64,000 nt of DNA, from contig NZ_SSYB01000005.1 in NCBI RefSeq assembly GCF_004917075.1, forward strand, positions 62,001 through 126,000, in the 5' to 3' direction. This stretch comes from Geomonas edaphica (lineage in GTDB: Bacteria; Desulfobacterota; Desulfuromonadia; Geobacterales; Geobacteraceae). This document shows positions 24,840-33,714 of this stretch, piece by piece; position 1 is the first letter of the stretch; each line of letters begins with the position of its first letter. A program made the translations under genes and the position numbers. Under the pieces are notes generated by a model. The model was not told where the DNA came from, made no database searches, and saw only the letters and a program-made list of their open reading frames with translations.

Positions 24840-25616
24840 TTAACCGTTCGAGGCGCAACCGATGGCCCCGTTGTGCTGGGGATGTTTCGGGATGATGATC
24901 TCCATGCCGCACTGTGCCCGCAAAAGGGTGATCATGGCACTGTTTAAGGCGACCCCACCGGTGATGACCAGGGTGTCGGAAGGGAAGCGCTTCAACATCG
25001 GCATGACCCGCTTCACCAGGGTGAGGTTCACACCGGCGCACAGCCGCGCTACCGGGTAACCACGCAGGATCTGGCCGATCAACTCGCTCTCGCCGAAGAT
25101 GCCGCAGGTCGCGTCCAGCGCCACCGGCTCGTCGCAGTGGGAGGAGAGCTCATCGAGGCTCACCTCTAGGACGGATGCCATGTTCTCCAGGTAGCGACCG
25201 CTCGAGGCGGCGCACTTGTCGTTCATGACGAAGTCGGTGAGGCGACCCGCCACCACCTGGGCGACCTTGGTGTCCTGCCCACCCATGTCGAGCAGGGTGA
25301 AATCGGCAAGCCCGGTCTGGGTGCGCGCCCCGGCAACGTGCGCCTTTATCTCCGAGATGACGCGCGCCCCGTGCAGATTGATGCTGTTTCTGCCGTAGCC
25401 GGTCACCGTGATCTGCGCCTCGCGCAGCTCGTCTGCGCTGAAGATGCCGCTTCCTTCAAGATCCAGCGAGAGCTCGTCGTCGACGATGCGGCCGTACTTC
25501 TTGTAAAAGGCAATGGTATCGAGATCGGCGAGGCGCAGGATCTCGCCGCCGCGCATGAGCGCGAACTTTGCCTTCCTGCTTCCCAGATCAATTCCTATTC
25601 TCAAAGCTTCTGACAC
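24840..25616 (-). CDS. BcrAD/BadFG/HgdC-type ATPase (CoA-dehydratase activase family)
   Basis: ASKHA-fold iron-sulfur ATPase of 258 residues. These homodimers carry a [4Fe-4S] cluster between subunits and use ATP to send a low-potential electron to a partner enzyme. Phosphate loops are GIDLGSRKAKFAL and MGGQDTK; the adenosine motif is ITGGVALNS. Cluster ligands are expected at C135 (NDKCAASSGRYLE) and C171 (CGIFGESELI). The partner is presumably the dehydratase-like protein encoded 140 bp upstream on the same strand. Substrate of the pair is unknown. Confidence 0.92.
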   Translation of the reverse strand: MSEALRIGIDLGSRKAKFALMRGGEILRLADLDTIAFYKKYGRIVDDELSLDLEGSGIFSADELREAQITVTGYGRNSINLHGARVISEIKAHVAGARTQTGLADFTLLDMGGQDTKVAQVVAGRLTDFVMNDKCAASSGRYLENMASVLEVSLDELSSHCDEPVALDATCGIFGESELIGQILRGYPVARLCAGVNLTLVKRVMPMLKRFPSDTLVITGGVALNSAMITLLRAQCGMEIIIPKHPQHNGAIGCASNG

Positions 25617-25756
25617 CTGAACACATCTCCTGTCACTACCTGCTGGGCCACTCTATCTGAGTTGAACGGCCATCTCTTTTCTCGTCCCCGTTTGCTTGCC
25701 AATTGGGGACGCCATTGTATATTTGGTCACGGACTTGCCATTGCCGGAGGTCCGCT

Positions 25757-26740
25757 TCAGTTACGATCCTCGAGTAATTCCAGAAAACCTTCCAGCCTGA
25801 TCTTCGTCCTTGCGTCGACGTTGCCGGGCTTGTCACCCTCCAGCGTCAGTATCGGGAGCTTGATGCTCTTTCTGAGCACCATGTCCTCGATCTGCCTGAA
25901 GCAGAAGGACTGCACATAGTGGATCACCCCGTCCACCTTCCTCTTTTGCAGCTCACCGCTGATGTCGCCGATGCGGTGAAAGATATCGTAGGGGTAGCTG
26001 TAGGCGCGGTACTGCTCCACCAGGTCCTCTATGCCGTAAGGCATGCTGAACTGCCGCTGGGTCTCGTTGAAGACGACCCTCGCGCCGATTTCCTCGAGGA
26101 AGTCGTAGAGCCCGGAGACGATGGGGGGGACGCCGAGAAAGGCCAGCCTGATGGGCTCCTTTCTTTCGGGCCGCTGCACCGCCTTGGCCAGGAAGGCATC
26201 AACCTCGGCCTCGAAAGCGTCGAGGTCGCCGTTCATGTCGGAGGTGCAGACCTGGAAGTAGTGGTTCTCCTCGCCGGTGACCCGGTTCTCCTGCCAGGTA
26301 AGGCGGTCGATCTCATGCACCTTGGCCCTGATCCGGTCCAGACGCTTCTTGGCGGCGTTGACCTCGTCCCAGCCGACGCCGAAATAAGACATGAGCTTCT
26401 CGATCTCGGCCTTGAGCGGGGCTGCCTCCCGGGTGCCGGGGTAGGCAAAGGGGTAGACGCGCACGCCGTTTAGCGAGAGCACCTCCATTAGGGCCTTCGT
26501 GTAGCTGCAGTCCCCTTCGGTCACGGCGACCATCTCGGTGATGCCGCTTGCGACAACGGAGCCGTAGATACCCTTGATCCAGGCGCATACGTTTCTGGGG
26601 AAGCCGGTCAGCTCGGCATCTTCTATCAGCGAGGCTTTTTCGGGATGGGTGATGAAGATGTTGTTCAGGTCGATGGGGGCCACCCCCGCCGCGATCAGGA
26701 CTTCCAGCGGAATGGTGGTGGTAAAGCCTACTCTGCGCAA
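25757..26740 (-). CDS. 2-hydroxyacyl-CoA dehydratase (HgdB/D-component) family protein
   Basis: Protein of 327 residues of the HgdB superfamily (COG1775). It opens GFTTTIPLEVLIAAGVAPID, typical of this group. Three Cys in family positions (C52 in NVCAWIKG, C78 in EGDCSYT, C280 in QSFCFRQIED) could hold a [4Fe-4S] cluster; a further Cys lies at 165. Only one such subunit is present, whereas true 2-hydroxyacyl-CoA dehydratases use two. It may be an ATP-driven reductase of other function. The start is TTG with GGAG upstream; it begins 5 nt after the stop of the membrane protein gene. Confidence 0.85.
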   Translation of the reverse strand: MRRVGFTTTIPLEVLIAAGVAPIDLNNIFITHPEKASLIEDAELTGFPRNVCAWIKGIYGSVVASGITEMVAVTEGDCSYTKALMEVLSLNGVRVYPFAYPGTREAAPLKAEIEKLMSYFGVGWDEVNAAKKRLDRIRAKVHEIDRLTWQENRVTGEENHYFQVCTSDMNGDLDAFEAEVDAFLAKAVQRPERKEPIRLAFLGVPPIVSGLYDFLEEIGARVVFNETQRQFSMPYGIEDLVEQYRAYSYPYDIFHRIGDISGELQKRKVDGVIHYVQSFCFRQIEDMVLRKSIKLPILTLEGDKPGNVDARTKIRLEGFLELLEDRN

Positions 26741-26745
26741 AAGGT

Positions 26746-27084
26746 CTACTCCGTCTTGATGAAGAATAAATAGATGAGGAACGCGCCGATGGCGAGCCCG
26801 CCGAAGGCGAAGGGAAGGGTCGTGGAAAGGTTCAGCGCGCCCCCTTCCACCGGCATGGTGAAGTGGATCAGAAGCAAAAGGGAAAAGGTCGTGAAAAGCG
26901 CGGCAAGCACGAATTTCGACTTGCGAACCACTGCGTAGAAGGCAACGATCAAAAAACCGAAGACGAACCAGGGATTCGAGATCGCGCTCTTCACGGTCAG
27001 GTGCCGCGCGAAATCGACCATGTTTGCCGTTTCAAAAGGCGCGAGCTTTTCGGCGAGGTTCTGCAAGAAGGTTGCTTTGTCCAT
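26746..27084 (-). CDS. Small membrane protein of unknown function
   Basis: Protein of 112 residues with three hydrophobic helices (around NPWFVFGFLIVAFYAVV, FVLAALFTTFSLLLLIHF and LPFAFGGLAIGAFLIYLFF). I do not recognise the family. The ATG at 27084 has AGGAG five bases upstream. It leads the dehydratase-like and activase genes with a 5-nt gap to the former, so a membrane role for that system is possible. It is divergent from gcvT. Confidence 0.65.
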   Translation of the reverse strand: MDKATFLQNLAEKLAPFETANMVDFARHLTVKSAISNPWFVFGFLIVAFYAVVRKSKFVLAALFTTFSLLLLIHFTMPVEGGALNLSTTLPFAFGGLAIGAFLIYLFFIKTE

Positions 27085-27207
27085 GTTTTCTCCTGGCAAC
27101 CGCTAGATTATATGCATATCGGGTATTTTGGCAAGAAGTTAAACCTGCGGCATTTTACCAACCTCACCTCAAGACTCGGCAGTGCATGCCGGGAAGGAGT
27201 CCCACCC

Positions 27208-28299
27208 ATGGAAGATCTCAAGTCGACACCTCTACGCGCAGCTCACGAGGGGCTCAAGGCGCTCATGGCCCCCTTCGGGGGATGGCTCATGCCGATCCAG
27301 TACGCAGGGATTATCGCGGAGCACAGGTGGTGCCGGGAGAGGGCGGCCCTTTTCGACATCTGCCACATGGGCGAGTTCCTTTACAAAGGGGACATCGTCG
27401 AGGACGGGCTGGAAGGGGTCTTCACCTTTTCGGTAAAGACGATCGCGGTCGGACGCTCTCGCTACGGCTTCCTCTTGAACGAGGATGGAGGCGTGATCGA
27501 CGATCTTATCGTCTTCAGGCTTGCCGAGGATGAGGCGATGATTGTGGTGAACGCGGCGACCACAGGCAACGACTTTTCCGTGATCCGCTCCCGCCTGAAA
27601 AACCCCGCCGTGTTGACCGACATCTCTTCCCGGACCGGGAAGGTCGACCTGCAGGGCCCGCTGTCGCGCGAGATCATGGTCCGACACTTCGGGCCGCAGA
27701 TCGTGGACATCCCGTTCTTCAAATTCATCAGGACCCGCATTCTCGATGAGGACGCCATCGTGAGCCGCACCGGGTACACCGGCGAGCTAGGCTACGAGAT
27801 TTTCCTTCCCGCCGACAAGGTGGCCCGGCTTTGGGAGATCCTGCTGCAGGAGCCCGATGTAGCACCGGCTGGGCTCGGGGCACGCGACCTGTTGCGCCTC
27901 GAGATGGGTTACTCCCTTTACGGCAGCGACCTCGACGAGGGGATCACGCCGCTTACCGCCGGCCTTTCCTCTTTCGTGAACATGGACAAGGAGTTCATCG
28001 GCAAGGGGGCGCTGCAGCGCGAGCTGGCGCAGGGCTCCCCCCTGGCGAAGGTCGCCTTCCGGGTAGATTCGCGGCGCGCCCCGCGCCACCATTACGAGAT
28101 CCTGCACGAAGGGGAAAAGGTGGGAAGCGTCACGAGCGGCGCCTTCTCCCCGATGCTTTCCTGCGGCATAGGGCTGGGGCTCGTGAAACCATCGGTTGCC
28201 GCCCTGGGGACGAGGCTTGTCATCCGTCACGAGCGGGTGGAGATGGAGGCGGAGGTGGTCGAGCTTCCCTTCTACACGGGCGGGTCGTTGAGGGCATAG
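27208..28299 (+). CDS. gcvT: Glycine cleavage system T protein (aminomethyltransferase)
   Basis: Protein of 363 residues; the ATG at 27208 has GGAAGGAG at ideal spacing, although the frame is open much further upstream. The T protein moves the aminomethyl carbon from lipoyl-GcvH to tetrahydrofolate and releases ammonia. Family marks: TPLRAAHEGLKALMAPFGGW near the start (T protein contacts), SRTGYTGELGYEIF for folate/aminomethyl binding, and GLGARDLLRLEMGYSLYG. It leads a run with gcvH, gcvPA and gcvPB on the same strand. No gcvL is seen. Confidence 0.96.
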   Translation: MEDLKSTPLRAAHEGLKALMAPFGGWLMPIQYAGIIAEHRWCRERAALFDICHMGEFLYKGDIVEDGLEGVFTFSVKTIAVGRSRYGFLLNEDGGVIDDLIVFRLAEDEAMIVVNAATTGNDFSVIRSRLKNPAVLTDISSRTGKVDLQGPLSREIMVRHFGPQIVDIPFFKFIRTRILDEDAIVSRTGYTGELGYEIFLPADKVARLWEILLQEPDVAPAGLGARDLLRLEMGYSLYGSDLDEGITPLTAGLSSFVNMDKEFIGKGALQRELAQGSPLAKVAFRVDSRRAPRHHYEILHEGEKVGSVTSGAFSPMLSCGIGLGLVKPSVAALGTRLVIRHERVEMEAEVVELPFYTGGSLRA

Positions 28300-28322
28300 G
28301 TCGGCGGCCGGTCTGATAACTC

Positions 28323-28345
28323 CCCCCTCCCCTTGCGGGAGGGGG
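28323..28345 (+). repeat. Small GC-rich hairpin between gcvT and gcvH
   Basis: CCCCCTCCC (28323-28331) and GGGAGGGGG (28337-28345) form a perfect 9-bp stem with a 5-nt loop, 23 nt past the gcvT stop. No T-run follows. It could shield the 3' end of gcvT mRNA or set the ratio of gcvT to gcvH. Confidence 0.5.
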
Positions 28346-28381
28346 CCGGCAAATATAACGTCAGCGAAACGGAGGGATACC

Positions 28382-28753
28382 ATGGCAAAGTTCTTCACGA
28401 AGGAGCACGAGTGGGTCGAGATGGCGGGTGGGCAGGCCACGGTGGGGATCAGCGAGCACGCCGCGCATGAACTGGGCGACATAACCTACGTCGAGCTTCC
28501 CAAGATCGGCAGGAGCGTAAAGCAGTTCGACACCCTTGCCGGGATCGAGTCGGTGAAGGCGGCAAGCGACATCTACGCGCCGATATCAGGCAAGGTGGTC
28601 GAGGTGAACCAGGCGCTCGACGAGGCCCCGGAACTGGTGAACCAGGGGGCGGAAGCCCAAGGCTGGATCTGCAAGCTCGAAGGGGTGGACGAGGGGGAAC
28701 TCGCCTCCCTCATGGACGCCGAGACCTACGGCACATACCTCAGAGGACTCTAG
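28382..28753 (+). CDS. gcvH: Glycine cleavage system H protein
   Basis: Lipoyl carrier of 123 residues that shuttles the aminomethyl group between P, T and L proteins. The lipoylation Lys is K59 in [14 protein letters not shown], preceded by the typical [13 protein letters not shown]. Length and motif are standard. GGAGGG precedes the ATG. Its lipoyl group could be made by the LipM-like and LipA proteins encoded 3 kb downstream. Confidence 0.97.
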   Translation: MAKFFTKEHEWVEMAGGQATVGISEHAAHELGDITYVELPKIGRSVKQFDTLAGIESVKAASDIYAPISGKVVEVNQALDEAPELVNQGAEAQGWICKLEGVDEGELASLMDAETYGTYLRGL

Positions 28754-28755
28754 CG

Positions 28756-30093
28756 ATGGGATACTGTCCGAACACGCCGGATGACATCCGGGAGATGCTT
28801 GCCGTGATCGGCGCGGGGAGTGTCGAGGAACTCTTCTCGTCCATACCCGCCGACCTCAGGGCGAGATCCTTCGATCTTCCCCCCGGGATGTCGGAGCTGG
28901 AACTCACACGCCACATGAAGGAGAAGGCGGCCGCCTGCGGCGCCGACATCGTCCCCTTCATCGGCGGCGGCATCTACGACCATTTCATCCCCGCAGCCGT
29001 CGATCATCTCGCCTCGCGCGCCGAGTTTTACACCGCTTACACGCCGTACCAGCCCGAGTGCGCACAGGGGACACTGCAGGCGCTCTACGAATATCAGAGC
29101 ACCATCTGCCGCCTGACCGGGATGGAGGCCTCCAACGCCTCGCTTTACGACGGCGGCACCGCGGTCGCCGAGGCGGCGCTCATGTCGCTGCGCATAACCG
29201 AGCGGCACAAGGTGATCCTTGACGCAAGCGTGAACCCGCTGCACCGCGAAATCGTTTCGGGATACCTGCACAGCCTCTCCGCGGAAGCGGTGCAGGTGGA
29301 GCCGAAGGGGTGCACCTCGGACCTCGACCGCCTCATGGCCTTCATCGACGGAGAAACCGCCGCGGTCATCGTGCAAAGCCCCGACTTCTTCGGCAACGTC
29401 CAGGATTTCCGCGCGCTGGCGCAGAAGGCGCACGAGCACGAGGCGCTCCTCATCGTCTCCTGCTACCCGATCGCACTCGGGCTCGTAGCGAGCCCCGGGG
29501 AGATGGGGGCGGACATCGCGGTCGGCGAAGGGCAGAGCCTCGGTAACCCGGTCTCCTTCGGCGGTCCGTACTTCGGCTTTATCGCCACCAGGAAGCGTTT
29601 CATCCGCAACCTCCCCGGACGCATCGTCGGGGAAACCATCGACCACCAGGCCCGGCGCGGCTTCGTCCTCACCCTGCAGGCGCGCGAGCAGCACATAAAA
29701 AGGCATAAAGCGACCTCCAACATCTGCAGCAACCAGAGCCTGTGCGCCCTGCGCGGCCTGATCTTCTGCGCGGCGCTCGGTAAAAAGGGATTCGAGGAGC
29801 TGGCCCTTTTGAACTACGACAAGGCGCAGTACGCGAAGTCGGTGCTCGCTTCGGTGAAGGGGGTGGATCTTCTGACCGGCGGCGCCACCTTCAACGAGTT
29901 CACCTTGTCCCTTCCCTGGGACGCCTCCGAAGTGGTACAAAGGATCCTCGAAAAAGGGGTGGCGGCGGGCGTCCCGCTCGGCCGGTACTATCAGGGGATG
30001 GAAAAGGCGCTGCTGGTCACCGTCACCGAAAAGCGGAGCAAGGATGAGATCGACCGCCTGGCGGTCCTGCTCGAGGAGGCGCTATGGAGCTGA
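28756..30093 (+). CDS. gcvPA: Glycine dehydrogenase (decarboxylating) subunit 1
   Basis: N-terminal half of the split P protein (445 residues). It opens [20 protein letters not shown] and shows [20 protein letters not shown] and ASLYDGGTA, all typical of GcvPA. With GcvPB it decarboxylates glycine and loads the aminomethyl group on GcvH. It starts 2 nt past the gcvH stop and overlaps gcvPB by 10 nt, so all are co-expressed. The split form is normal for this lineage, unlike the single 950-residue chain of E. coli. Confidence 0.97.
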   Translation: MGYCPNTPDDIREMLAVIGAGSVEELFSSIPADLRARSFDLPPGMSELELTRHMKEKAAACGADIVPFIGGGIYDHFIPAAVDHLASRAEFYTAYTPYQPECAQGTLQALYEYQSTICRLTGMEASNASLYDGGTAVAEAALMSLRITERHKVILDASVNPLHREIVSGYLHSLSAEAVQVEPKGCTSDLDRLMAFIDGETAAVIVQSPDFFGNVQDFRALAQKAHEHEALLIVSCYPIALGLVASPGEMGADIAVGEGQSLGNPVSFGGPYFGFIATRKRFIRNLPGRIVGETIDHQARRGFVLTLQAREQHIKRHKATSNICSNQSLCALRGLIFCAALGKKGFEELALLNYDKAQYAKSVLASVKGVDLLTGGATFNEFTLSLPWDASEVVQRILEKGVAAGVPLGRYYQGMEKALLVTVTEKRSKDEIDRLAVLLEEALWS

Positions 30094-31523
30094 TATTCGA
30101 GAAATCCGTCTCCGGTCGTTGCGGTGTCCGGGTCCCGTTGAGCGACGTTCCCAAGGCGCCCCCTCTTTCCGAAGCGCTCAGGCGACAGGAGCCGGTACGT
30201 CTTCCCGAGGTGAGCGAGCTCGACCTGGTGCGGCACTACACGAACCTTTCGCGCAGGAACTTCTCGGTGGATACCAACTTCTATCCGCTTGGTTCCTGCA
30301 CCATGAAATACAACAGCAAGGTGAACGAGGACGTGGCTGCGCTCTTCGCCGGCTGCCATCCGGTGCTGGCCCTGCTTCCCGGCGGCGAAAGCCTGGTGCA
30401 GGGGCCGCTCTCCCTCGTCCACGGCCTCGAGCGTCAGCTGGCAGAGATCACCGGGATGGACGAGGTGACCACCCAGCCGCTTGCCGGCGCCCACGGCGAG
30501 ATGACCGGCATCATGGTGATCGCCGCCTACCACAAGGCGCGCGGCGACAACAAACGGAAGTACGTCATCGTCCCTGATTCCTCCCATGGCACCAACCCGG
30601 CAAGTGCCGCCATGGCGGGTTACGAGATCGTCACCGTCCCGACCGCCCCCTACGGCGACATGGACCTCGACCTGTACCGTAAGGCGATGAACGAAGAGGT
30701 GGCGGCGGTGATGCTCACCTGCCCGAACACCCTCGGGCTCTTCAACCCGCACATCGCCGAGATCTGCGCCATAGCCCACGAGGCGGGTGCGCTCACCTAC
30801 TACGACGGCGCGAACCTGAATGCGATCCTCGGTAAGGTCCGTCCCGGCGACGTCGGGTTCGACGTGATCCACGTGAACCTGCACAAGACCTTCAGCACGC
30901 CGCACGGAGGCGGTGGGCCGGGGAGCGGGCCGATCGGGGTACGTGGGGACCTGGTGCGTTACCTCCCCACACCGAGGGTGGTCCGCCGGGAGGACGGCAG
31001 CTTCGCCGTCGAGGACCATCCCGAGGGGATCGGGCGGGTCTCCGATTTCTTCGGAAACTTCGGGATCATGGCGCGCGCCTATGCCTACATCACTATGCTC
31101 GGGCGCGAGGGGCTCATCGAGGTGAGCGAGCATGCGGTGCTGAACGCGAACTACATGATGGCGCGGCTCAAGGAGGAGTACGAGCTCCCCTTCGACCAGA
31201 CCTGCATGCACGAGTGCGTCTTTTCGGCGAGCCGCCAGGTGGAACACGGCGTGCACGCCATTGACGTCGCGAAGTACCTGGTCGATCGCGGCTTCCATCC
31301 CCCCACCGTCTACTTCCCGCTCAACGTGAAAGAGGCGATCATGATCGAACCGACCGAGACCGAGAGCAGGCAGACCATGGACGCCTTCATCGAGGTGATG
31401 CTCGAGGCGGCAAGGCTTGCGAGGGAAAACCCCGAGCGTCTGCAAGAGGCCCCGGTGACGACTCCGGTCGGGCGCCTGGACGAGACCCGGGCTGCAAGGG
31501 CACAGCAGGTTTGTTGCGAGTGA
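30084..31523 (+). CDS. gcvPB: Glycine dehydrogenase (decarboxylating) subunit 2
   Basis: C-terminal, PLP-binding half of the split P protein (479 residues). The PLP Lys is K268 in [29 protein letters not shown] and [17 protein letters not shown] are also diagnostic. GAGGAGG within the end of gcvPA serves as ribosome site. It closes the gcv run, and a long inverted repeat follows. Confidence 0.97.
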   Translation: MELIFEKSVSGRCGVRVPLSDVPKAPPLSEALRRQEPVRLPEVSELDLVRHYTNLSRRNFSVDTNFYPLGSCTMKYNSKVNEDVAALFAGCHPVLALLPGGESLVQGPLSLVHGLERQLAEITGMDEVTTQPLAGAHGEMTGIMVIAAYHKARGDNKRKYVIVPDSSHGTNPASAAMAGYEIVTVPTAPYGDMDLDLYRKAMNEEVAAVMLTCPNTLGLFNPHIAEICAIAHEAGALTYYDGANLNAILGKVRPGDVGFDVIHVNLHKTFSTPHGGGGPGSGPIGVRGDLVRYLPTPRVVRREDGSFAVEDHPEGIGRVSDFFGNFGIMARAYAYITMLGREGLIEVSEHAVLNANYMMARLKEEYELPFDQTCMHECVFSASRQVEHGVHAIDVAKYLVDRGFHPPTVYFPLNVKEAIMIEPTETESRQTMDAFIEVMLEAARLARENPERLQEAPVTTPVGRLDETRAARAQQVCCE

Positions 31524-31533
31524 TAAAAAGCTC

Positions 31534-31721
31534 AACGCAAAGACGCGGAGCCGCCAAGGCGCAAAGGAAAACCTTTTGATATCTTCCCGTACACTCTCCC
31601 AAAGGGCGGGTGAGGGCGTTGCCACGAAGCGAGGAGATAACATATGCCGAGTTGAAAGGTTTGCCTGTTTTTCCCCTGTTTCAGTTTTCTTTGCGTCTCC
31701 GCGGCTTTGCGTCTTTGCGTT
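31534..31721. repeat. Long inverted repeat of the AACGCAAAGACGC family, copy 2
   Basis: AACGCAAAGACGC (31534-31546) is matched by GCGTCTTTGCGTT (31709-31721); inner arms (GGAGCCGCCAAGGCGCAAAG and CTTTGCGTCTCCGCGGC) extend the symmetry loosely. It fills the 216-bp gap between gcvPB and the lipM-like gene. No gene is seen inside. Confidence 0.8.
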
Positions 31722-31739
31722 AAGTTTGTGAGGTTTTAA

Positions 31740-32552
31740 TTGATATCAGAAACTAAGACTACATGGCGACTCATCGATACCGGCCCCCTGGACGGCCCGG
31801 GTAACATGGCCCTGGACGAGGCGCTTCTCAACTGTTTCCAGAAGGACCCGGCGCGTCCCGTACTGCGCCTTTACGGCTGGAGCCCCGCCGCACTTTCCGT
31901 CGGGCGCTTCCAGGACGCGTCCGCGGCCCTCGATCTCGATCTCTGCCGGGAAGAAGGTATCCCGGTGGTGCGCCGCATGACCGGCGGCGGCATCATCTAC
32001 CACGCCGCCGAGGTCACTTACAGCATAGTCTGTGCCCCCGACCACCTGGGGAGCGCCGGGGTGAAGGACGGATTCAGAAAGCTCTGCGGATTCCTGCTCG
32101 GCACCTACGAACGGCTGGGGCTCGATGCCCGCTTCGCCGTCGACCTGAACCCCTCCGAGGAACGCTTAGGCGAGCGGACCGCCTTCTGCTTCGCCGGGAA
32201 GGAGGAGTTCGACGTGGTGGTGAATGATCGCAAGATCGGCGGCAACGCCCAGCGCAGGCTCTCCGGCGCCATCCTGCAACACGGCTCCATACCGCTGGAA
32301 AGCCGGGTGCAGGAGGGGCTGCGCTACCTGAAGGAGCCGGCCCCGGGGGCGGCACGCTCGGTGAGCCTCGCGGAACTGGGGCTAAGGCCGGAACCGGAGG
32401 AACTGAAAAAACTTCTCGTGGCATCGTTTGAGGAGCGCCTGGGCGTTGAGCTCGCGGCGCAAGATCTCACCCCTGAGGAGGCTGTTGTCGCGAAGAAGCT
32501 TGAAGAGCACAAGTACCGTTGCCGGCAGTGGACCCTCGAGGGACGCTGCTGA
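31740..32552 (+). CDS. lipM: LipM-like octanoyltransferase / lipoate-protein ligase family
   Basis: Protein of 270 residues of the BPL/LplA/LipB fold. RRMTGGGIIYH (78-88) and DRKIGGNAQRRLSGAILQHG (the Lys being K165) are family motifs. A Cys at 150 (TAFCFAGKEEFD) sits where Bacillus subtilis LipM has its catalytic Cys150, which favours octanoyl transfer over ATP-dependent lipoate ligation. The start is TTG with GTGAGG upstream; no other early start exists. Its stop overlaps the lipA start (TGATG), so octanoylation and sulfur insertion are coupled. The ligase alternative cannot be excluded. Confidence 0.8.
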   Translation: MISETKTTWRLIDTGPLDGPGNMALDEALLNCFQKDPARPVLRLYGWSPAALSVGRFQDASAALDLDLCREEGIPVVRRMTGGGIIYHAAEVTYSIVCAPDHLGSAGVKDGFRKLCGFLLGTYERLGLDARFAVDLNPSEERLGERTAFCFAGKEEFDVVVNDRKIGGNAQRRLSGAILQHGSIPLESRVQEGLRYLKEPAPGAARSVSLAELGLRPEPEELKKLLVASFEERLGVELAAQDLTPEEAVVAKKLEEHKYRCRQWTLEGRC

Positions 32553-33448
32553 TGCAGGAAAAGAGGGATAGGGTGGAAACTGTGGACCAGTTGCGAAAGC
32601 CGGAATGGCTGCAGAAGAAAATTACTCCGGCGGCCCACGCGGAGATGGAAGGGCTTTTGAAGGAGCTCAACCTGAACACGGTCTGCCAGCAGGCGCGCTG
32701 CCCGAACATAACGGAATGCTTCCGCCAGCGGCAGGCGACCTTCCTGATCCTAGGGCGCGCCTGCACGAGGCTCTGTTCCTTCTGCTCCGTCTCGAAGGAA
32801 ACGCCGCTTCCCGCGGAACAGGGGGAGCCGGCCGCGGTGGCTGAGGCGGTCTGTCGCCTGAAACTCTCCCACGTCGTCATCACGAGCCCCACCCGCGACG
32901 ATCTTCCGGACGGCGGCGCCCGCCATTACGCCGAGACCGTTGCGGAAATCCGCAAGGCCTCTCCCGCGACCAAAATAGAACTGTTGATCCCCGACCTGCG
33001 CGGCGATCTGGAGGCCCTCAAGGTGGTGCTGGCAAGCGAGCCGGACATCCTCGGGCATAACCTGGAGACCGTTCCCCGGCTTTACGCGATCCGTTCCGGC
33101 GCCGATTATCAGAGGTCCCTGAAACTGCTGGACGATGCGCACCGGCTGAGGCCGGATCTCAAGACGAAGTCGGGGCTCATGCTCGGGCTTGGCGAGGAGG
33201 AAGACGAACTCGTAGCTGTCTTCGAGGACCTTGTTGCCGCGGGTTGCAGCTATTTGAGCCTTGGCCAGTATCTCGCCCCCAGTCGGCAGCATTACCCTGT
33301 GCAGCGTTTCGTCGAGCCGGAACGCTTCGAGGCGCTGAAGGAAAAGGCGCTTCTGGCCGGCCTCGCCCATGTCGAAAGCGCCCCCTACGTGCGCAGTTCC
33401 TACCTCGCCGAACGTTATCTCGCCGCCACTCCATCACCTTCCCGCTGA
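32552..33448 (+). CDS. lipA: Lipoyl synthase
   Basis: Radical-SAM enzyme of 298 residues that inserts two sulfurs into protein-bound octanoyl groups. The auxiliary cluster motif is C45-x4-C50-x5-C56 (CQQARCPNITEC) and the SAM cluster motif C71-x3-C75-x2-C78 (CTRLCSFC). The C-terminal RSSYLAE supplies the conserved Ser ligand of the auxiliary cluster. The ATG at 32552 overlaps the upstream stop. The likely substrate close by is GcvH, along with any 2-oxoacid dehydrogenase E2. Confidence 0.96.
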   Translation: MQEKRDRVETVDQLRKPEWLQKKITPAAHAEMEGLLKELNLNTVCQQARCPNITECFRQRQATFLILGRACTRLCSFCSVSKETPLPAEQGEPAAVAEAVCRLKLSHVVITSPTRDDLPDGGARHYAETVAEIRKASPATKIELLIPDLRGDLEALKVVLASEPDILGHNLETVPRLYAIRSGADYQRSLKLLDDAHRLRPDLKTKSGLMLGLGEEEDELVAVFEDLVAAGCSYLSLGQYLAPSRQHYPVQRFVEPERFEALKEKALLAGLAHVESAPYVRSSYLAERYLAATPSPSR

Positions 33449-33485
33449 GGGACAACGGCAACTTCCCGCCCATTGAGGCGGTTTG

Positions 33486-33522
33486 AAAGCCCCCCTTTGC
33501 GAAGGGGGATTTAGGGGGATTT
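33486..33522. repeat. 37-bp GC/AT-patterned intergenic repeat, copy 2
   Basis: This is the same 37-bp unit as at 7534-7570, with two mismatches, lying 38 nt past the lipA stop in the same relative orientation on the plus strand. The internal dyad CCCCCTTTGCGAAGGGGG is a perfect hairpin here. Confidence 0.75.
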
Positions 33523-33714
33523 GCAGTTGGTTCATCAAAACCACGTGGGGAACGTGAAGGCCTCGGCGAATAATCATTCGCCTCGACTGTCCCTATCGGC
33601 AGCATTCCTACAATAGAATCATCTCCATCCTGCTATTCCTGATTGCCTATCCCGTATATCCTGTGATCATGAGCACTGTAATGGATTGGCAGCTGACCGC
33701 CTCCAGGGGGGAAT

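Noticed and set aside
27085-27207. Glycine riboswitch upstream of gcvT.
   Set aside because: The gap is only 123 bp and no tandem aptamer-like helices with the conserved glycine-riboswitch core were visible.
26863-27207. A longer gcvT start well upstream.
   Set aside because: The frame is open, but the extension runs through the divergent membrane-protein gene. The ATG at 27208 has an excellent ribosome site and matches GcvT length.
29991-31643. Long antisense frame (550 codons) opposite gcvPB; similar long frames oppose hemC/hemA (43789-45414), gcvPA (28750-29940) and the first kinase (626-1759).
   Set aside because: They are shadows of high-GC genes with strong third-position bias. They lack ribosome sites and family motifs, and the opposite strand carries well-recognised proteins.
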